Shown: positions 28,917-38,839 of the stretch, piece by piece
Layout: every line of letters starts with the position of its first letter
How positions within the stretch are numbered: position 1 is the stretch's first letter
Origin: Pseudomonas linyingensis
GTDB lineage: Bacteria; Pseudomonadota; Gammaproteobacteria; Pseudomonadales; Pseudomonadaceae
Assembly (NCBI RefSeq): GCF_900109175.1
Contig: NZ_FNZE01000001.1
Coordinates: 124,001 to 188,000, forward strand
Length of the DNA: 64,000 bases
Direction: 5' to 3'
Made by a program: the position numbers and the translations under genes
Notes under the pieces: generated by a model
Database searches by the model: none
What the model was told of the DNA's origin: nothing
What the model saw: the letters and a program-made list of their open reading frames with translations, nothing else

Positions 28917-29572
28917 TGCCCGCCGTCCTCGGCGTGCGCGAGTTCGGCCTGGTCGACTACCCTCAGGCCTGGCAGGCCATGCAGCGCTTCACCAACCAGC
29001 GCGGCTCCGACACCAGCGACGAGATCTGGCTGCTCGAGCACCCGCCGGTGTTCACCCAGGGCCAGGCCGGCAAGGCCGAGCACCTGCTGATGCCCGGCGA
29101 CATCCCGGTGATCCAGGCGGATCGTGGCGGCCAGGTCACCTATCACGGCCCCGGCCAGCTGGTCGCCTACCTGCTGCTCGACGTGCGTCGCTCCGGCGTG
29201 GGCGTGCGCGAGCTGGTCAGCCGCATGGAACGCAGCCTGGTCGAGCTGCTGGCCAGCTACGGCGTCGCGGCCTACGCCAAGCCGGATGCCCCCGGCGTGT
29301 ACGTCGGCGCGGCGAAGATCGCCTCGCTCGGCCTGCGCATCCGCAATGGCCGTTCCTTCCACGGCCTGGCGCTGAACGTCGACATGGACCTGGAGCCCTT
29401 CCAGCGCATCAACCCCTGTGGCTATGCCGGCATGGCGATGACCCAGCTGAAGGACCAGGCCCGCGAACCGATCGAATTTGCCGAAGTGCGTGCGCGTCTG
29501 CGTGCGCAGCTGGTGACCCAGCTCGGCTACGCTGAACCGAAGACCCTGACGGGCGGAATCGAAAGCATATGA
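28916..29572 (+). CDS. lipB: Octanoyl-ACP:protein N-octanoyltransferase
   Basis: Transfers octanoyl groups from acyl carrier protein to lipoyl domains, the first step of lipoate assembly; 218 residues. The catalytic thiol is Cys168 (NPCGYAGM) and the partner Lys134 is in [12 protein letters not shown]. The [18 protein letters not shown] signature is at 70-87. It overlaps DUF493 by one base upstream and lipA by four bases downstream (ATGA), so DUF493-lipB-lipA is one operon. Confidence 0.97.
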   Translation: MPAVLGVREFGLVDYPQAWQAMQRFTNQRGSDTSDEIWLLEHPPVFTQGQAGKAEHLLMPGDIPVIQADRGGQVTYHGPGQLVAYLLLDVRRSGVGVRELVSRMERSLVELLASYGVAAYAKPDAPGVYVGAAKIASLGLRIRNGRSFHGLALNVDMDLEPFQRINPCGYAGMAMTQLKDQAREPIEFAEVRARLRAQLVTQLGYAEPKTLTGGIESI

Positions 29573-30546
29573 GTTCTATGGACACGGCGGGCAAGGGCCC
29601 GAGCAAGGTGGAAGCCGGGGTCAAGCTGCGCGGTGCCGAGAAGGTCGCGCGCATTCCGGTGAAGATCATTCCCACCGAGGAACTGCCGCGCAAGCCGGAC
29701 TGGATCCGCGTACGCATTCCGGTCACCCCGGAGGTCGAGCGCATCAAGCAGCTGCTGCGCAAGCACAAGCTGCACAGCGTGTGCGAGGAGGCCTCCTGCC
29801 CGAACCTCGGCGAGTGTTTCTCCGGCGGCACCGCCACCTTCATGATTATGGGTGACATCTGCACCCGGCGCTGCCCGTTCTGCGACGTCGGCCACGGCCG
29901 GCCGAACGCGCTGGACCCCGACGAGCCGAAGAACCTGGCCGTGGCCATCGCCGACCTGCGCCTGAAGTACGTGGTGATCACCTCGGTGGACCGCGACGAC
30001 CTGCGCGACGGCGGCGCCCAGCACTTCGCCGACTGCCTGCGCGAGATTCGCCAGCTCAGCCCGGGCGTACAGCTGGAGACTCTGGTGCCGGACTACCGCG
30101 GGCGCATGGAAATCGCCCTCGACATCACCGCCAGCGAGCCGCCGGACGTGTTCAACCACAACCTGGAAACCGTGCCGCGCCTGTACAAGTCGTCGCGTCC
30201 GGGTTCGGACTTCGAGTGGTCGCTGGACCTGCTGGAGGAGTTCAAGAAGCGCGTGCCGGGCGTGCCGACCAAGTCGGGCCTGATGCTCGGCCTCGGCGAG
30301 ACCGACGAGGAAGTGATCGAGACCATGCAGCGCATGCGCGAGCACGAGATCGACATGCTGACCCTCGGCCAGTACCTGCAGCCGTCGCGCAACCACCTGC
30401 CGGTGCAGCGCTTCGTCCATCCGGACACCTTCGCCTGGTTCGCCGAGCAGGGTGAGAAGATGGGCTTCAAGAACGTCGCCTCCGGTCCGCTGGTGCGCTC
30501 CTCCTACCACGCCGACCAGCAGGCCCACGGCCACACCAAGGCCTGA
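29569..30546 (+). CDS. lipA: Lipoyl synthase (radical SAM)
   Basis: Inserts two sulfur atoms into octanoyl-lipoyl domains; 325 residues. Both iron-sulfur clusters are encoded: the auxiliary set Cys72, Cys77, Cys83 and the radical-SAM set Cys98-x3-Cys102-x2-Cys105. The C-terminal RSSYHAD supplies the serine that ligates the auxiliary cluster. It is the last gene of the plus-strand operon and is followed by a strong hairpin terminator. Confidence 0.97.
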   Translation: MSSMDTAGKGPSKVEAGVKLRGAEKVARIPVKIIPTEELPRKPDWIRVRIPVTPEVERIKQLLRKHKLHSVCEEASCPNLGECFSGGTATFMIMGDICTRRCPFCDVGHGRPNALDPDEPKNLAVAIADLRLKYVVITSVDRDDLRDGGAQHFADCLREIRQLSPGVQLETLVPDYRGRMEIALDITASEPPDVFNHNLETVPRLYKSSRPGSDFEWSLDLLEEFKKRVPGVPTKSGLMLGLGETDEEVIETMQRMREHEIDMLTLGQYLQPSRNHLPVQRFVHPDTFAWFAEQGEKMGFKNVASGPLVRSSYHADQQAHGHTKA

Positions 30547-30590
30547 TCGAGCCTGTGCCCGGCCGAGTGTTCGGCCGGCGCATTCCACCA

Positions 30591-30624
30591 ACAAGAAGGG
30601 CGACCCGCGGGTCGCCCTTCTTGT
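30591..30624. terminator. Bidirectional intrinsic terminator between lipA and lnt
   Basis: A perfect 16-base stem, ACAAGAAGGGCGACCC (30591-30606) with its complement at 30609-30624, encloses only GC. T-rich sequence flanks it on both strands (TTGTTTCTG on plus, TTGTTGG on minus). It should stop transcripts from both convergent genes. Confidence 0.9.
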
Positions 30625-30635
30625 TTCTGCGTGCC

Positions 30636-32171
30636 TCAGCCCAGCGCGGCAAACAGCCGGCGCTTGCGCCGGGCGGCGACCAGGCTCCAGCCGAGCAGCA
30701 GGGCGCACATCCCGGCCAGCGGCCAGGCGCGCCACTGCAGGTAGGGCGTCAGGCCCTGCATCGGCACCACCTCGCCGCGCAGCACGGCGCGCTCGAACTG
30801 CGGCACCTCGGCACTGACGCGGCCGAACGGATCGATCAGCGCGGTGACGCCGTTGTTGGTGGCGCGGATCATCCAGCGGCCGCTTTCCAGGGCGCGCATC
30901 TGCGCCATCTGCAGGTGCTGCAGCGGACCGATCGAGGTGCCGAACCAGGCGTCGTTGCTCACCGTCAGCAGCAGTTCGCTCTGCGCGGCGAGGCCGGCGG
31001 CGAACTCCGGATAGACCACCTCGTAGCAGATGTAGGGCGCGATGCGGTAGCCGCGGGCGGTCAGCAGCGCCTGCTCGGCCGGGCCGCGGGCGAAGTCGGA
31101 CATCGGCAGGTCGAAGAAGGCGATCACCCCGCGCAGCAGGTCCTGCAGCGGCACGTACTCGCCGAACGGCACCAGCTTCTGCTTGAGGTAGGTGCCGCTG
31201 CCCTGGCCGACCACCTGCAGGGCGTTGTAGTAGCGCGGCCGGCCCTCGGCATCGCTCTGGCGCAGCGGCAGGCCGGTGATCAGCGCGGCATGGCGCTCGC
31301 TGGCGAAGCGGCCGATCACCGCCAGGTAGCCCTCGGCGTATTCCTTGAGCACCGGCACCGCGGTTTCCGGCCAGACGTAGAGGTCGGCCGGCGCTTCGGC
31401 GAAGGTCAGGTCGCGGTACAGGGCGAGCTGGGCGTTGAGCTGCTCGGGATCCCACTTGAGGTTCTGCTCGACGTTGCCCTGGAAGGCGGCAACCTTCAGC
31501 GGCGCGCCGGCAGGCCGGGTCCAGGCGTGCTCCTGGAACCACAGGCCGCTGCCCCACAGGCCTGCCAGCAACAGGACGGCGGCGAGGATGCAGCGCCCGC
31601 GCGCCAGCAGCGCCGGCAGGCTGACCAGCAGGACAGCGCTCAGCGCCATGGCGAACGACAGCAGCCACACCCCGCCGAGCGGCGCCAGTCCGGCCAGCGG
31701 GCCGTGCAGCTGGCTGTAGCCGATGTACAGCCAGGGGAAGCCGGTGAAGATCCAGCCGCGCAGGGCTTCCTGGGCCAGCCACAGGGCGGCGAAGGCCAGC
31801 GCATTGCCCAGCGGTGCGCGCTCGCGGCGCAGCCATTTCACCCACACCCAGGCGAACAGGGCGAAGAACAGCGCCAGGCCGGTGGCGAACAGCAGGGTGA
31901 GCAGTGCCGCCAGCGGTGCGGAGGCGGCGCCGTAGTCGTGGATGCTGACGTAGACCCAGCTGCTGCCGGCGGCGAACACGCCGAAACCGTACAGCCAGCC
32001 GCGCCAGGCTGCGGCCTTGCCGTCCAGCTGGCGCAGGCCGAGATGGAACAGGGCCAGCGACAGCAGGCCCAGCGGCCACAGGTCGAAGGGCGCCAGAGCC
32101 AGCGGGGTGAGGGCGCCGGCAGCGAGGGCGAGCAGGTGACCCGGCCAGCCGGGGCGAGAGATCCAGCGCAT
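30636..32171 (-). CDS. lnt: Apolipoprotein N-acyltransferase
   Basis: Inner-membrane enzyme of 511 residues that adds the third acyl chain to lipoproteins. The N-terminal half has about six membrane segments, and a further one is at the C-terminus. The periplasmic nitrilase-like domain (about 224-470) carries the catalytic triad Glu269 (VWPETAVP), Lys330 (LKQKLVPFGEY) and Cys382 (YICYEVVYPE). I chose MRWISRPGWPGHLLALAAGA at 32171; the open frame continues upstream without coding character. It lies downstream of corC on the same strand, as in other pseudomonads. Confidence 0.96.
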   Translation of the reverse strand: MRWISRPGWPGHLLALAAGALTPLALAPFDLWPLGLLSLALFHLGLRQLDGKAAAWRGWLYGFGVFAAGSSWVYVSIHDYGAASAPLAALLTLLFATGLALFFALFAWVWVKWLRRERAPLGNALAFAALWLAQEALRGWIFTGFPWLYIGYSQLHGPLAGLAPLGGVWLLSFAMALSAVLLVSLPALLARGRCILAAVLLLAGLWGSGLWFQEHAWTRPAGAPLKVAAFQGNVEQNLKWDPEQLNAQLALYRDLTFAEAPADLYVWPETAVPVLKEYAEGYLAVIGRFASERHAALITGLPLRQSDAEGRPRYYNALQVVGQGSGTYLKQKLVPFGEYVPLQDLLRGVIAFFDLPMSDFARGPAEQALLTARGYRIAPYICYEVVYPEFAAGLAAQSELLLTVSNDAWFGTSIGPLQHLQMAQMRALESGRWMIRATNNGVTALIDPFGRVSAEVPQFERAVLRGEVVPMQGLTPYLQWRAWPLAGMCALLLGWSLVAARRKRRLFAALG

Positions 32172-32323
32172 GGGGAGTCCTTGCAGAATGCGGGGGCAGG
32201 GCAGCTTAGCGGAGCGGCGCGCGGGCGGGTAGCCGTAGCTGGACGCGGAGCAGGGCAATCGCGCCATATGGCTTGAGGATACCGCCGGTGCGTTCTGGTC
32301 GGCAGGTGTGCCGCCTGTCTCCT

Positions 32324-32345
32324 CTCTCCCGCCAGCGGGAGAGGG
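32324..32345. repeat. CTCTCCCGC palindrome between corC and lnt
   Basis: CTCTCCCGC (32324-32332) pairs with GCGGGAGAG (32335-32343), and GG follows. It is nearly identical to the copy at 48629-48650. It lies in the 194-base gap between corC and lnt, which otherwise holds no gene. Confidence 0.55.
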
Positions 32346-32365
32346 AGCGGTTTGCTGCCAGCGCC

Positions 32366-33205
32366 TCAGCGCGCTCGCGGAGTCAGGCGCAGCAGATGGA
32401 TGCGCCGGCTGTCGGCATTCAGCACCCGGCAGCGGAAGTCGCCCAGCTCGATCACCTCGTTGCGCTTGGGCAGGTGGCCGAAGGCGCTCATCACCACGCC
32501 GCCGATGGTGTCGAACTCCTCCTCGGAGAAGCCGGCCTCGAAGAACTCGTTGAAGTCGTCCACCGGGGTCAGTGCCTTGACGATGAAGTCGCCGCTGGGC
32601 AGCGCCTTGATGTAGCTGTCCTCCTCGACGTCGTGCTCGTCCTCGATGTCGCCGACGATCTGCTCGAGCACGTCCTCGATGGTCACCAGGCCGGCGACGC
32701 CGCCGTACTCGTCGATGACGATGGCCATGTGGTTGTGGGTGCTGCGGAACTCGCGCAGCAGCACGTTGAGGCGCTTGGACTCGGGCACGTAGGTGGCCGG
32801 GCGGAGCATCTTCTGCAGGTCGAAGGACAGCTCGTTGCCGTGCAGCAGCAGCGGCAGCAGGTCCTTGGCGAGCAGGATGCCGAGCACCTCGTCGAGATTC
32901 TCGCCGATCACCGGATAGCGCGAGTGGGCGGCCTCGATGACCGCGGGGAGGAATTCCTGAGGGCTCTGGCTGGCCTTGATGGTGATGATCTGCGAGCGCG
33001 GGATCATGATGTCGCGCACCTGCAGGTCGGAGACCTGGATGGCGCCCTCGACGATCGCCAGCGCCTCGGTGTCGAGCAGTTTGTTGTCATGGGCGTCACG
33101 CAGGACCTCGAGGAGCTCCTGGCGGCTTTTCGGTTCATGGGCAAAAGCCTGGGTGATTCTTTCCAACCAGGACTTCTGCCCCTGGCTCGATCGGTCGTCG
33201 CTCAT
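32366..33205 (-). CDS. corC: CBS-domain transporter-associated protein CorC (YbeX)
   Basis: Cytoplasmic protein of 279 residues: two CBS domains (about 65-190) followed by a CorC_HlyC domain (about 205-279). Phrases include VRDIMIPRSQIITI, HSRYPVIGENLDEVLGILLAKDLLPLL and VIDEYGGVAGLVTIEDVLEQIVGDIEDEHD. The family was linked to magnesium and cobalt efflux, and more recently to ribosome and heat-stress functions alongside ybeY and ybeZ, its neighbours here. It starts six bases after the ybeY stop. Confidence 0.94.
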   Translation of the reverse strand: MSDDRSSQGQKSWLERITQAFAHEPKSRQELLEVLRDAHDNKLLDTEALAIVEGAIQVSDLQVRDIMIPRSQIITIKASQSPQEFLPAVIEAAHSRYPVIGENLDEVLGILLAKDLLPLLLHGNELSFDLQKMLRPATYVPESKRLNVLLREFRSTHNHMAIVIDEYGGVAGLVTIEDVLEQIVGDIEDEHDVEEDSYIKALPSGDFIVKALTPVDDFNEFFEAGFSEEEFDTIGGVVMSAFGHLPKRNEVIELGDFRCRVLNADSRRIHLLRLTPRAR

Positions 33206-33211
33206 GTGTCC

Positions 33212-33691
33212 TTACTCTTCGTCACAGGCATAGGGATCGGGATAGCCCAGGTCGGCCAGCAGCTGGCGTTCCAGCGCCTCCATTTCCTCGGCTTCGTCGT
33301 CGTCGATGTGGTCGTAGCCGAGCAGGTGCAGGCAGCCATGCAGGGTCAGGTGCGCCCAGTGGGCGTCCAGGCTCTTGCCCTGTTCGCCAGCCTCGCGCGC
33401 GACCACCTGGGCGCAGATCACCAGGTCGCCGAGCAGCGGGATATCCAGCAGCGGAACGCCGCCCGGCCCCTCCGGCACCTCGGCGGGGAACGACAGCACG
33501 TTGGTGGCGTAGTCCTTGCCGCGCCAGGTGAGGTTCAGCTCGCGGCCTTCGTCTTCGTCGACGATGCGGATGGTCAGCTCCGAGGGGGCGGTGCGCTGGC
33601 GCAGGGCCAGTTCGCACCACTGGCGCAGCTGCGCTTCGCTGGGCAGGTCGGTGGCCTCGGTAGCCAGCTGCAAATCCAGTTCAACGTGCAT
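33212..33691 (-). CDS. ybeY: Endoribonuclease YbeY (16S rRNA maturation factor)
   Basis: Zinc-dependent protein of 159 residues involved in 16S rRNA 3'-end processing and ribosome quality control. The metal motif [11 protein letters not shown] gives His118, His122 and His128. The RNA-binding [10 protein letters not shown] segment is at 64-73. The start overlaps the phoH-type gene by 11 bases, and corC follows after six, forming the conserved ybeZ-ybeY-ybeX set. Confidence 0.96.
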   Translation of the reverse strand: MHVELDLQLATEATDLPSEAQLRQWCELALRQRTAPSELTIRIVDEDEGRELNLTWRGKDYATNVLSFPAEVPEGPGGVPLLDIPLLGDLVICAQVVAREAGEQGKSLDAHWAHLTLHGCLHLLGYDHIDDDEAEEMEALERQLLADLGYPDPYACDEE

Positions 33692-34703
33692 CGCGGTGGT
33701 TCCTCTCGCGTTCGCCGGCGCTGGCGTCCTGGCCCTGCAGGCGCTGCTCGTGGCGGTCGTAGGCTTCGACGATGCGTTGCACCAGCGGGTGGCGCACCAC
33801 GTCCTTGGCCTTGAAGTGGGTGAAGCTGATCCCTGGCACGTCGCGCAGCACCTCGACCACGTGGGCGAGGCCCGACTTGGTGCCGCGCGGCAGGTCGACC
33901 TGGGTGACGTCGCCGGTGATCACCGCGGTGGAGCCGAAGCCGATCCGGGTGAGGAACATCTTCATCTGCTCGAGGGTGGTGTTCTGGCTCTCGTCGAGAA
34001 TGATGAAGCTGTTGTTCAGGGTGCGGCCGCGCATGTAGGCCAGCGGGGCGATCTCGATCACCTGCTTCTCGATCAGCTTGGCCACCTGCTCGAAGCCGAG
34101 CATCTCGTAGAGGGCGTCGTACAGCGGGCGCAGGTAGGGGTCGATCTTCTGCGCGAGGTCGCCAGGCAGGAAGCCGAGCTTCTCGCCAGCCTCCACCGCC
34201 GGGCGTACCAGCAGGATGCGGCGCACCTGCTCGCGCTCCAGGGCGTCCACCGCGCAGGCCACCGCCAGGTAGGTCTTGCCGGTACCGGCCGGGCCGATGC
34301 CGAAGTTGATGTCGTTGTCGAGGATCGCCTTGACGTAGCGTTGCTGGTTGGTGCCGCGCGGGGTGATGTGCACCTTGCGGGTCTTCAGCGTGACGCTCGG
34401 CACCTGGCCGGGCAGGGCGATGTCTTCGAGGCCGGATTCCTGCAGGAACAGGTGGACGATCTCCGGGGTCAGCTCGGTGCCGCTGTGGGTTTCGCGGTAC
34501 AGGCGGCGCAGCAGGCGCTCGGCGGTCTGGGTGCGCTGGACATCGCCGACCAGTTCGAACTGGTTGCCGCGGTTGCGGATCTCGATGGCCAGGCGTTGCT
34601 CGATCAGGCGCAGATGCTCGTCGAACTGTCCGCAGAGGTTGGCGAAGCGGCGTGCTTCGAAGGGTTCCAGGATGAAACGATGGTGTTCCAGGGGAGCGTT
34701 CAA
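33681..34703 (-). CDS. ybeZ: PhoH-like ATPase (YbeZ)
   Basis: P-loop ATPase of 340 residues in the PhoH family, cytoplasmic, thought to act with YbeY on RNA. Walker A is [11 protein letters not shown] (about 139-149) and Walker B is [12 protein letters not shown] (about 230-241). I chose a TTG start at 34703 ([21 protein letters not shown]) because it matches the N-terminus and length of the family as I know them. An in-frame ATG at 34781 would add 26 residues without a ribosome-binding site. The start remains uncertain; the rest of the gene is secure. It heads the minus-strand phoH-ybeY-corC-lnt block, downstream of miaB. Confidence 0.92.
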   Translation of the reverse strand: MNAPLEHHRFILEPFEARRFANLCGQFDEHLRLIEQRLAIEIRNRGNQFELVGDVQRTQTAERLLRRLYRETHSGTELTPEIVHLFLQESGLEDIALPGQVPSVTLKTRKVHITPRGTNQQRYVKAILDNDINFGIGPAGTGKTYLAVACAVDALEREQVRRILLVRPAVEAGEKLGFLPGDLAQKIDPYLRPLYDALYEMLGFEQVAKLIEKQVIEIAPLAYMRGRTLNNSFIILDESQNTTLEQMKMFLTRIGFGSTAVITGDVTQVDLPRGTKSGLAHVVEVLRDVPGISFTHFKAKDVVRHPLVQRIVEAYDRHEQRLQGQDASAGERERNHRDAR

Positions 34704-34836
34704 GGTCTTCTGTTGGCCGCCATTCGGCTGAGTGATGGATGAAGAATAACCGCAGGTGCCCGAGGGGGAAAGCGCTGCCATGGTCGCGGCCGCGCGGAGC
34801 CGGGCAGGTTGCCGGCTCCGCGGGCTAGCGCCGTGC

Positions 34837-36177
34837 TCAGTCGGCGGTCGCGCCGAGCAGGCTGCCGCGCAGCGAGTGAGGCAGCGCTTCGTCGATATGC
34901 ACGTCGACGAACTGGCCGATCAGGCGCGCATTGCTGGAGCGGAAGTTGACCACCCGGTTGTTCTCGGTGCGGCCCTGCAGCAGGCCGGGGTCCTTCTTCG
35001 AGTAGTCGCTGACCAGGATGCGCTGGGTCGAGCCGACCATGCGCCGGCTGATCTCGAAGCCCTGCTGGCTGATGCGGGCCTGCAGGATCGCCAGGCGCTG
35101 CTTCTTCACCTCCTCCGGGGTGTCGTCGGCGAGATCCGCGGCCGGGGTGCCGGGGCGGGCGCTGTAGACGAAGGAGTAGGAGAAGTCGAAGCCGACCTCC
35201 TCGATCAGCTTCATGGTCTGCTCGAAGTCACGGTCGGTCTCGCCGGGGAAGCCGACGATGAAGTCCGAGCTGAGGCAGATATCCGGCACCGCGGCCTTGA
35301 GCTTGCGGATGCGCGACTTGTACTCGAGGGCGGTGTGGTTGCGCTTCATCGCCGCGAGGATGCGGTCGGAGCCCGACTGCACCGGCAGGTGGACGAACTT
35401 CACCAGCTGGGGGATCTCGGCGTGGGCCTGGATGATGGCGTCGGAGAACTCCAGCGGATGGCTGGTGGTGTAGCGGATGCGCTCGATGCCGTCGATCGCC
35501 GCCACCGCGTGGAGCAGTTCGGCGAAGTCGGCGATGCGCCCGTCGCCGGTATCGCCGCGGTAGCCGTTGACGTTCTGGCCGAGCAGGTTCACCTCGCGCA
35601 CGCCGTTCTCGGCCAGGTGCACGACTTCGCTGAGCACGTCGGCCAGTGGCCGGCTGACTTCCTCGCCGCGGGTGTAGGGCACCACGCAGAAGGTGCAGTA
35701 CTTGCTGCAGCCTTCCATCACCGAGACGAAGGCGCTGGGGCCGTCGACACGCGGCTCGGGCAGGCGGTCGAACTTCTCGATCTCGGGGAAGGAGATGTCC
35801 ACCTGCGGTTTCTTCGTGCTGCGTGCGGCGTCGATCATCTCCGGCAGGCGGTGCAGGGTCTGCGGGCCGAACACCACGTCGACGTAGGGCGCGCGCTCGC
35901 GGATCGCCGAGCCTTCCTGGCTGGCCACGCAGCCGCCGACACCGATCACCAGCGCCGGGTTCTGCTGTTTCAGTTCGCGCCAGCGGCCGAGCTGGGAGAA
36001 CACCCGCTCCTGGGCCTTCTCGCGGATCGAGCAGGTGTTGAGCAGGATGACGTCGGCCTCTTCCGGGCGCTCGGTCAGCTCCAGGGCTTGATGTTCGCCC
36101 AGCAGGTCGGCCATGCGCGAGCTGTCGTACTCGTTCATCTGGCAGCCGTGGGTTTCGATGAAAAGCTTCTTGGCCAT
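34837..36177 (-). CDS. miaB: tRNA-2-methylthio-N6-isopentenyladenosine synthase
   Basis: Radical-SAM methylthiotransferase of 446 residues that modifies A37 of tRNAs. The N-terminal MTTase domain begins [12 protein letters not shown] and contains cluster cysteines near 12, 49 and 83. The radical-SAM cluster motif is [15 protein letters not shown] near residue 155. A TRAM RNA-binding domain closes the protein. A TATAAT on the minus strand at 36210-36215 lies 33 bases upstream. It precedes the phoH-like gene in the same direction. Confidence 0.97.
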   Translation of the reverse strand: MAKKLFIETHGCQMNEYDSSRMADLLGEHQALELTERPEEADVILLNTCSIREKAQERVFSQLGRWRELKQQNPALVIGVGGCVASQEGSAIRERAPYVDVVFGPQTLHRLPEMIDAARSTKKPQVDISFPEIEKFDRLPEPRVDGPSAFVSVMEGCSKYCTFCVVPYTRGEEVSRPLADVLSEVVHLAENGVREVNLLGQNVNGYRGDTGDGRIADFAELLHAVAAIDGIERIRYTTSHPLEFSDAIIQAHAEIPQLVKFVHLPVQSGSDRILAAMKRNHTALEYKSRIRKLKAAVPDICLSSDFIVGFPGETDRDFEQTMKLIEEVGFDFSYSFVYSARPGTPAADLADDTPEEVKKQRLAILQARISQQGFEISRRMVGSTQRILVSDYSKKDPGLLQGRTENNRVVNFRSSNARLIGQFVDVHIDEALPHSLRGSLLGATAD

Positions 36178-36209
36178 GGGTGCTCGTCGGGAGGATCAAT
36201 GGACCGCGC

Positions 36210-36215
36210 ATTATA
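36210..36215 (-). promoter_or_regulatory. -10 element before miaB
   Basis: Minus-strand TATAAT, 33 bases upstream of the miaB start, in a GC-rich setting. The -35 is not convincing. Confidence 0.45.
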
Positions 36216-36307
36216 GGGAGCGCCGCCCGGCCTTCCTAGGCTTCGCTGCCGGAAGGACGTGCTAACATGCGCGGCCTTTCCCGCAGTCCCCGTCGGTTCG
36301 TCAAGCC

Positions 36308-36634
36308 ATGAGCAAGCCCGCCCCCATCTTCAAGGTGATTTTCCTCAACCAGGGTCAGGTGTACGAGATGTACGCCAAGGCCATCTACCAGAGCGACCTG
36401 TGGGGTTTCCTGGAGATCGAGGAGTTCGTCTTCGGCGAACGCACCCAGGTGGTGGTCGATCCCAGCGAGGAGAAGCTCAAGGCGCAGTTCGACGGCGTGC
36501 TGCGCAGCTTCGTGCCGATGCACGCGATCATCCGCATCGACGAGGTGGAGCGCCTGGGCACGGCGAAGATCAGCGAGGCCAAGGGCGGCAGCAATGTCAT
36601 GCCGTTCCCCATGCCGCCGATGCCGGAGCGCTGA
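36308..36634 (+). CDS. DUF1820 protein
   Basis: Cytoplasmic protein of 108 residues. The first 80 residues are a conserved beta-rich domain (IFKVIFLNQGQVYEMYAKAIYQSDLWGFLEIEEFVFGE). The last 20 residues are proline- and methionine-rich. The family (DUF1820) is widespread in gammaproteobacteria, usually divergent from miaB as here; its function is unknown. It is followed by a complex intergenic repeat. Confidence 0.9.
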   Translation: MSKPAPIFKVIFLNQGQVYEMYAKAIYQSDLWGFLEIEEFVFGERTQVVVDPSEEKLKAQFDGVLRSFVPMHAIIRIDEVERLGTAKISEAKGGSNVMPFPMPPMPER

Positions 36635-36639
36635 GTGAA

Positions 36640-36785
36640 GCTACTGCGCTGGTCCATACTGCGTTGAAAACTGGCTCGGCATGCTCATTTACAACTTGTA
36701 AACTCCGCTGCCTCGCCAGTTTCCGCCTTGTCTGGCCTTCGCTCGTTACGCTTCACGCTCGGAGTTGGGAGTTGGTTGTTGCCCC
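36640..36785. repeat. Structured intergenic repeat element
   Basis: This gene-free segment contains nested inverted repeats. AAACTGGC (36668-36675) pairs with GCCAGTTT (36715-36722), and TTTACAA (36688-36694) pairs with TTGTAAA (36696-36702). The sequence is less GC-rich than the genome. I recall very similar segments in intergenic regions of other Pseudomonas, so it is probably a dispersed repeat, but I cannot verify copy number here. It separates convergent genes and could also act as a terminator. Confidence 0.5.
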
Positions 36786-37334
36786 TCAGGGCAGTGGCGC
36801 GAACGGCGAGCGCATGTCGCTGGCCTGCAGTTCCTGCAGGTAGTTGCGGAAGATCTCGCCGAGCACGCGGTTGGCCTGCTCGAGCTGCTCGCGGCTCATT
36901 TCCTCGGCCACCAGGTCGGCACTGTCCATCGCCTCTTCCGCGCCGTTGACCGCCGCCATCTTCAGCACCACGTAGGCCTGCACCTTGTTGGCCGGCACGC
37001 CTTCGCCGCGCCAGAACAGCGTGCCGAGGCGCAGCTGCGCCTCGGCATGGCCCTGCAGCGAGGCTTGCTCGTACCAGTGCAGCGCCTGCGGCAGATCCTG
37101 CGGGTGACGGCTGGCAGCGTAGAAGTATTCGCCCAGCTCATACTGCGCCTGGCTGTCGCCCGTCTCCGCCAGGCTGCGGCACTGGGCCAGCGCCTGCTCG
37201 AGATCCTCCGGGCGGGTATCGAGCACGCAGCGGCTGGTTGCCGGAATCAGCAGGGAGTTGCTCTCGGCATGGCCAAGCAGCGGGGCGATCGACAACAGGC
37301 AACCCATCAGCAGGGTGCAGCCAGCACGGTTCAT
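36786..37334 (-). CDS. Exported Sel1-repeat (TPR-like) protein
   Basis: Protein of 182 residues with a signal peptide (about 1-23, ending LLGHA). Sel1-like repeats occupy about 55-135, with the motifs AQYELGEYFY, ALHWYEQASLQGHAEAQLRLGTLFWRGEGV and AYVVLKMAAVNG. Sel1 proteins are periplasmic scaffolds for protein-protein contacts. The partner is unknown. It lies upstream of hemL's terminator hairpin and convergent with the DUF1820 gene. Confidence 0.85.
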   Translation of the reverse strand: MNRAGCTLLMGCLLSIAPLLGHAESNSLLIPATSRCVLDTRPEDLEQALAQCRSLAETGDSQAQYELGEYFYAASRHPQDLPQALHWYEQASLQGHAEAQLRLGTLFWRGEGVPANKVQAYVVLKMAAVNGAEEAMDSADLVAEEMSREQLEQANRVLGEIFRNYLQELQASDMRSPFAPLP

Positions 37335-37490
37335 GGCGATCCGGACATCTCCTGGTTCGGCGGGCGGAGGCTCGGCCAGCGCGGCGGGCTGGCGTTCCCA
37401 TTATGGAATAAGCGGCCGGGTCATGACAGGGGCAACGGCGGCTTTTCCTGCCGGCCATTGGCCACTACCTGCCGGCCGGTGCCATCCGTG

Positions 37491-37523
37491 GCGCGAATAC
37501 CCCGCCAGGCGGGGTATTCGCGC
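37491..37523 (-). terminator. Long hairpin after hemL
   Basis: GCGCGAATACCCCGCC (37491-37506) and its complement (37508-37523) form a near-continuous stem eight bases past the hemL stop. No U-tract is present on the minus strand, so it may rely on another mechanism. Confidence 0.55.
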
Positions 37524-37530
37524 GCGGGGT

Positions 37531-38820
37531 TCAGCCCTTGCTCAGCTCGGCAAAGGCGCGTTCGGCGGCATCCAGGGTGATCTTCAGCTCGGTGTCGCCA
37601 TGGGCGATGGAGGTGAAGCCGGCCTCGAAGGCGCTCGGCGCCAGGTACACGCCGCCGTCCAGCATCAGGTGGAAGAAGCGCTTGAAGCGCTCGGCATCGC
37701 TGGCCATCACGTCATTGAAGGTGACGATGTCGTCGGCACCGCTGAAGTACAGGCCGAACATGCCACCCGCCTGGGTGGTGACGAAGGGGATACCTGCGGC
37801 ATCGGCGCGCTGCTGCAGACCGTCGAGCATGCGTGCAGTGTAGTCGCTCAGCTCGGCGTGGAAGCCCGGGCGGCTGATCAGCTTGAGGGTGGTTAGGCCG
37901 GCGGCCATCGCCAGCGGGTTGCCGGACAGGGTGCCGGCCTGGTAGACCGGGCCGAGCGGGGCGATGCACTCCATGATCGCGCGCTTGCCGCCGAAGCAGC
38001 CCACCGGCATGCCGCCGCCGACGATCTTGCCGAAGGTCGACAGGTCCGGGGTGACGCCGAAGTGCGCTTGGGCGCCGCCGAGGGCGACGCGGAAGCCGGT
38101 CATCACTTCGTCGAAGATCAGCACCACGCCGTGTTGGTCGCACAGTGCGCGCAGACCGGCGAGGAAGCCCGGCGCCGGCGGCACGCAGTTCATGTTGCCG
38201 GCCACCGGCTCGACGATGATGCAGGCGACCTGGCCGCCGACTTCGCCGAGGGTCTGCTCCACCGCAGCGAGGTCGTTGAACGGCAGGGTCAGGGTGTGCT
38301 TGGCGAAGTCCGCCGGCACGCCCGCGGAGCTGGGCACGCCCTGGGTCAGGGCGCCGGAGCCGGCCTTGACCAGCAGACTGTCGGAGTGGCCGTGGTAGCA
38401 GCCCTCGAACTTGATGATGCTGTCGCGCCCGGTGTAGCCGCGTGCCAGACGGATGGCGCTCATGGTCGCCTCGGTGCCGGAGCTGACCATGCGCACCATC
38501 TCCATCGACGGCACCAGGCTGCACACTAGGTCGGCCATCTCGGTTTCCATGGCGGTCGGCGCGCCGTAGGACAGGCCGTGCTGCAGCTGCTGGCGCACCG
38601 CATCGAGCACGTCCGGATGGCCGTGGCCGAGGATCATCGGCCCCCAGGAGCCGACGTAGTCGACGTAGCGCTGGTCGTCCTCATCGGTGACGTAGGCGCC
38701 TTCAGCGTGCTTGAAGAACAGCGGGGTGCCGCCGACGCTGCGGAAGGCGCGCACGGGTGAGTTGACGCCGCCGGGGATGTGTTTCTGGGCGTTGTGGAAC
38801 AGGATCTCGGAACGGGACAT
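37531..38820 (-). CDS. hemL: Glutamate-1-semialdehyde 2,1-aminomutase
   Basis: PLP enzyme of 429 residues that makes 5-aminolevulinate for haem synthesis. The PLP lysine is Lys265 in [14 protein letters not shown]. Other signatures are [12 protein letters not shown] and [21 protein letters not shown]. The start [18 protein letters not shown] at 38820 matches the family. thiE lies 19 bases upstream in the same direction, so hemL is co-transcribed with the thiamine genes thiD and thiE. Confidence 0.97.
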   Translation of the reverse strand: MSRSEILFHNAQKHIPGGVNSPVRAFRSVGGTPLFFKHAEGAYVTDEDDQRYVDYVGSWGPMILGHGHPDVLDAVRQQLQHGLSYGAPTAMETEMADLVCSLVPSMEMVRMVSSGTEATMSAIRLARGYTGRDSIIKFEGCYHGHSDSLLVKAGSGALTQGVPSSAGVPADFAKHTLTLPFNDLAAVEQTLGEVGGQVACIIVEPVAGNMNCVPPAPGFLAGLRALCDQHGVVLIFDEVMTGFRVALGGAQAHFGVTPDLSTFGKIVGGGMPVGCFGGKRAIMECIAPLGPVYQAGTLSGNPLAMAAGLTTLKLISRPGFHAELSDYTARMLDGLQQRADAAGIPFVTTQAGGMFGLYFSGADDIVTFNDVMASDAERFKRFFHLMLDGGVYLAPSAFEAGFTSIAHGDTELKITLDAAERAFAELSKG

Positions 38821-38839
38821 TGAAAAGTCTCTCGAAAGG

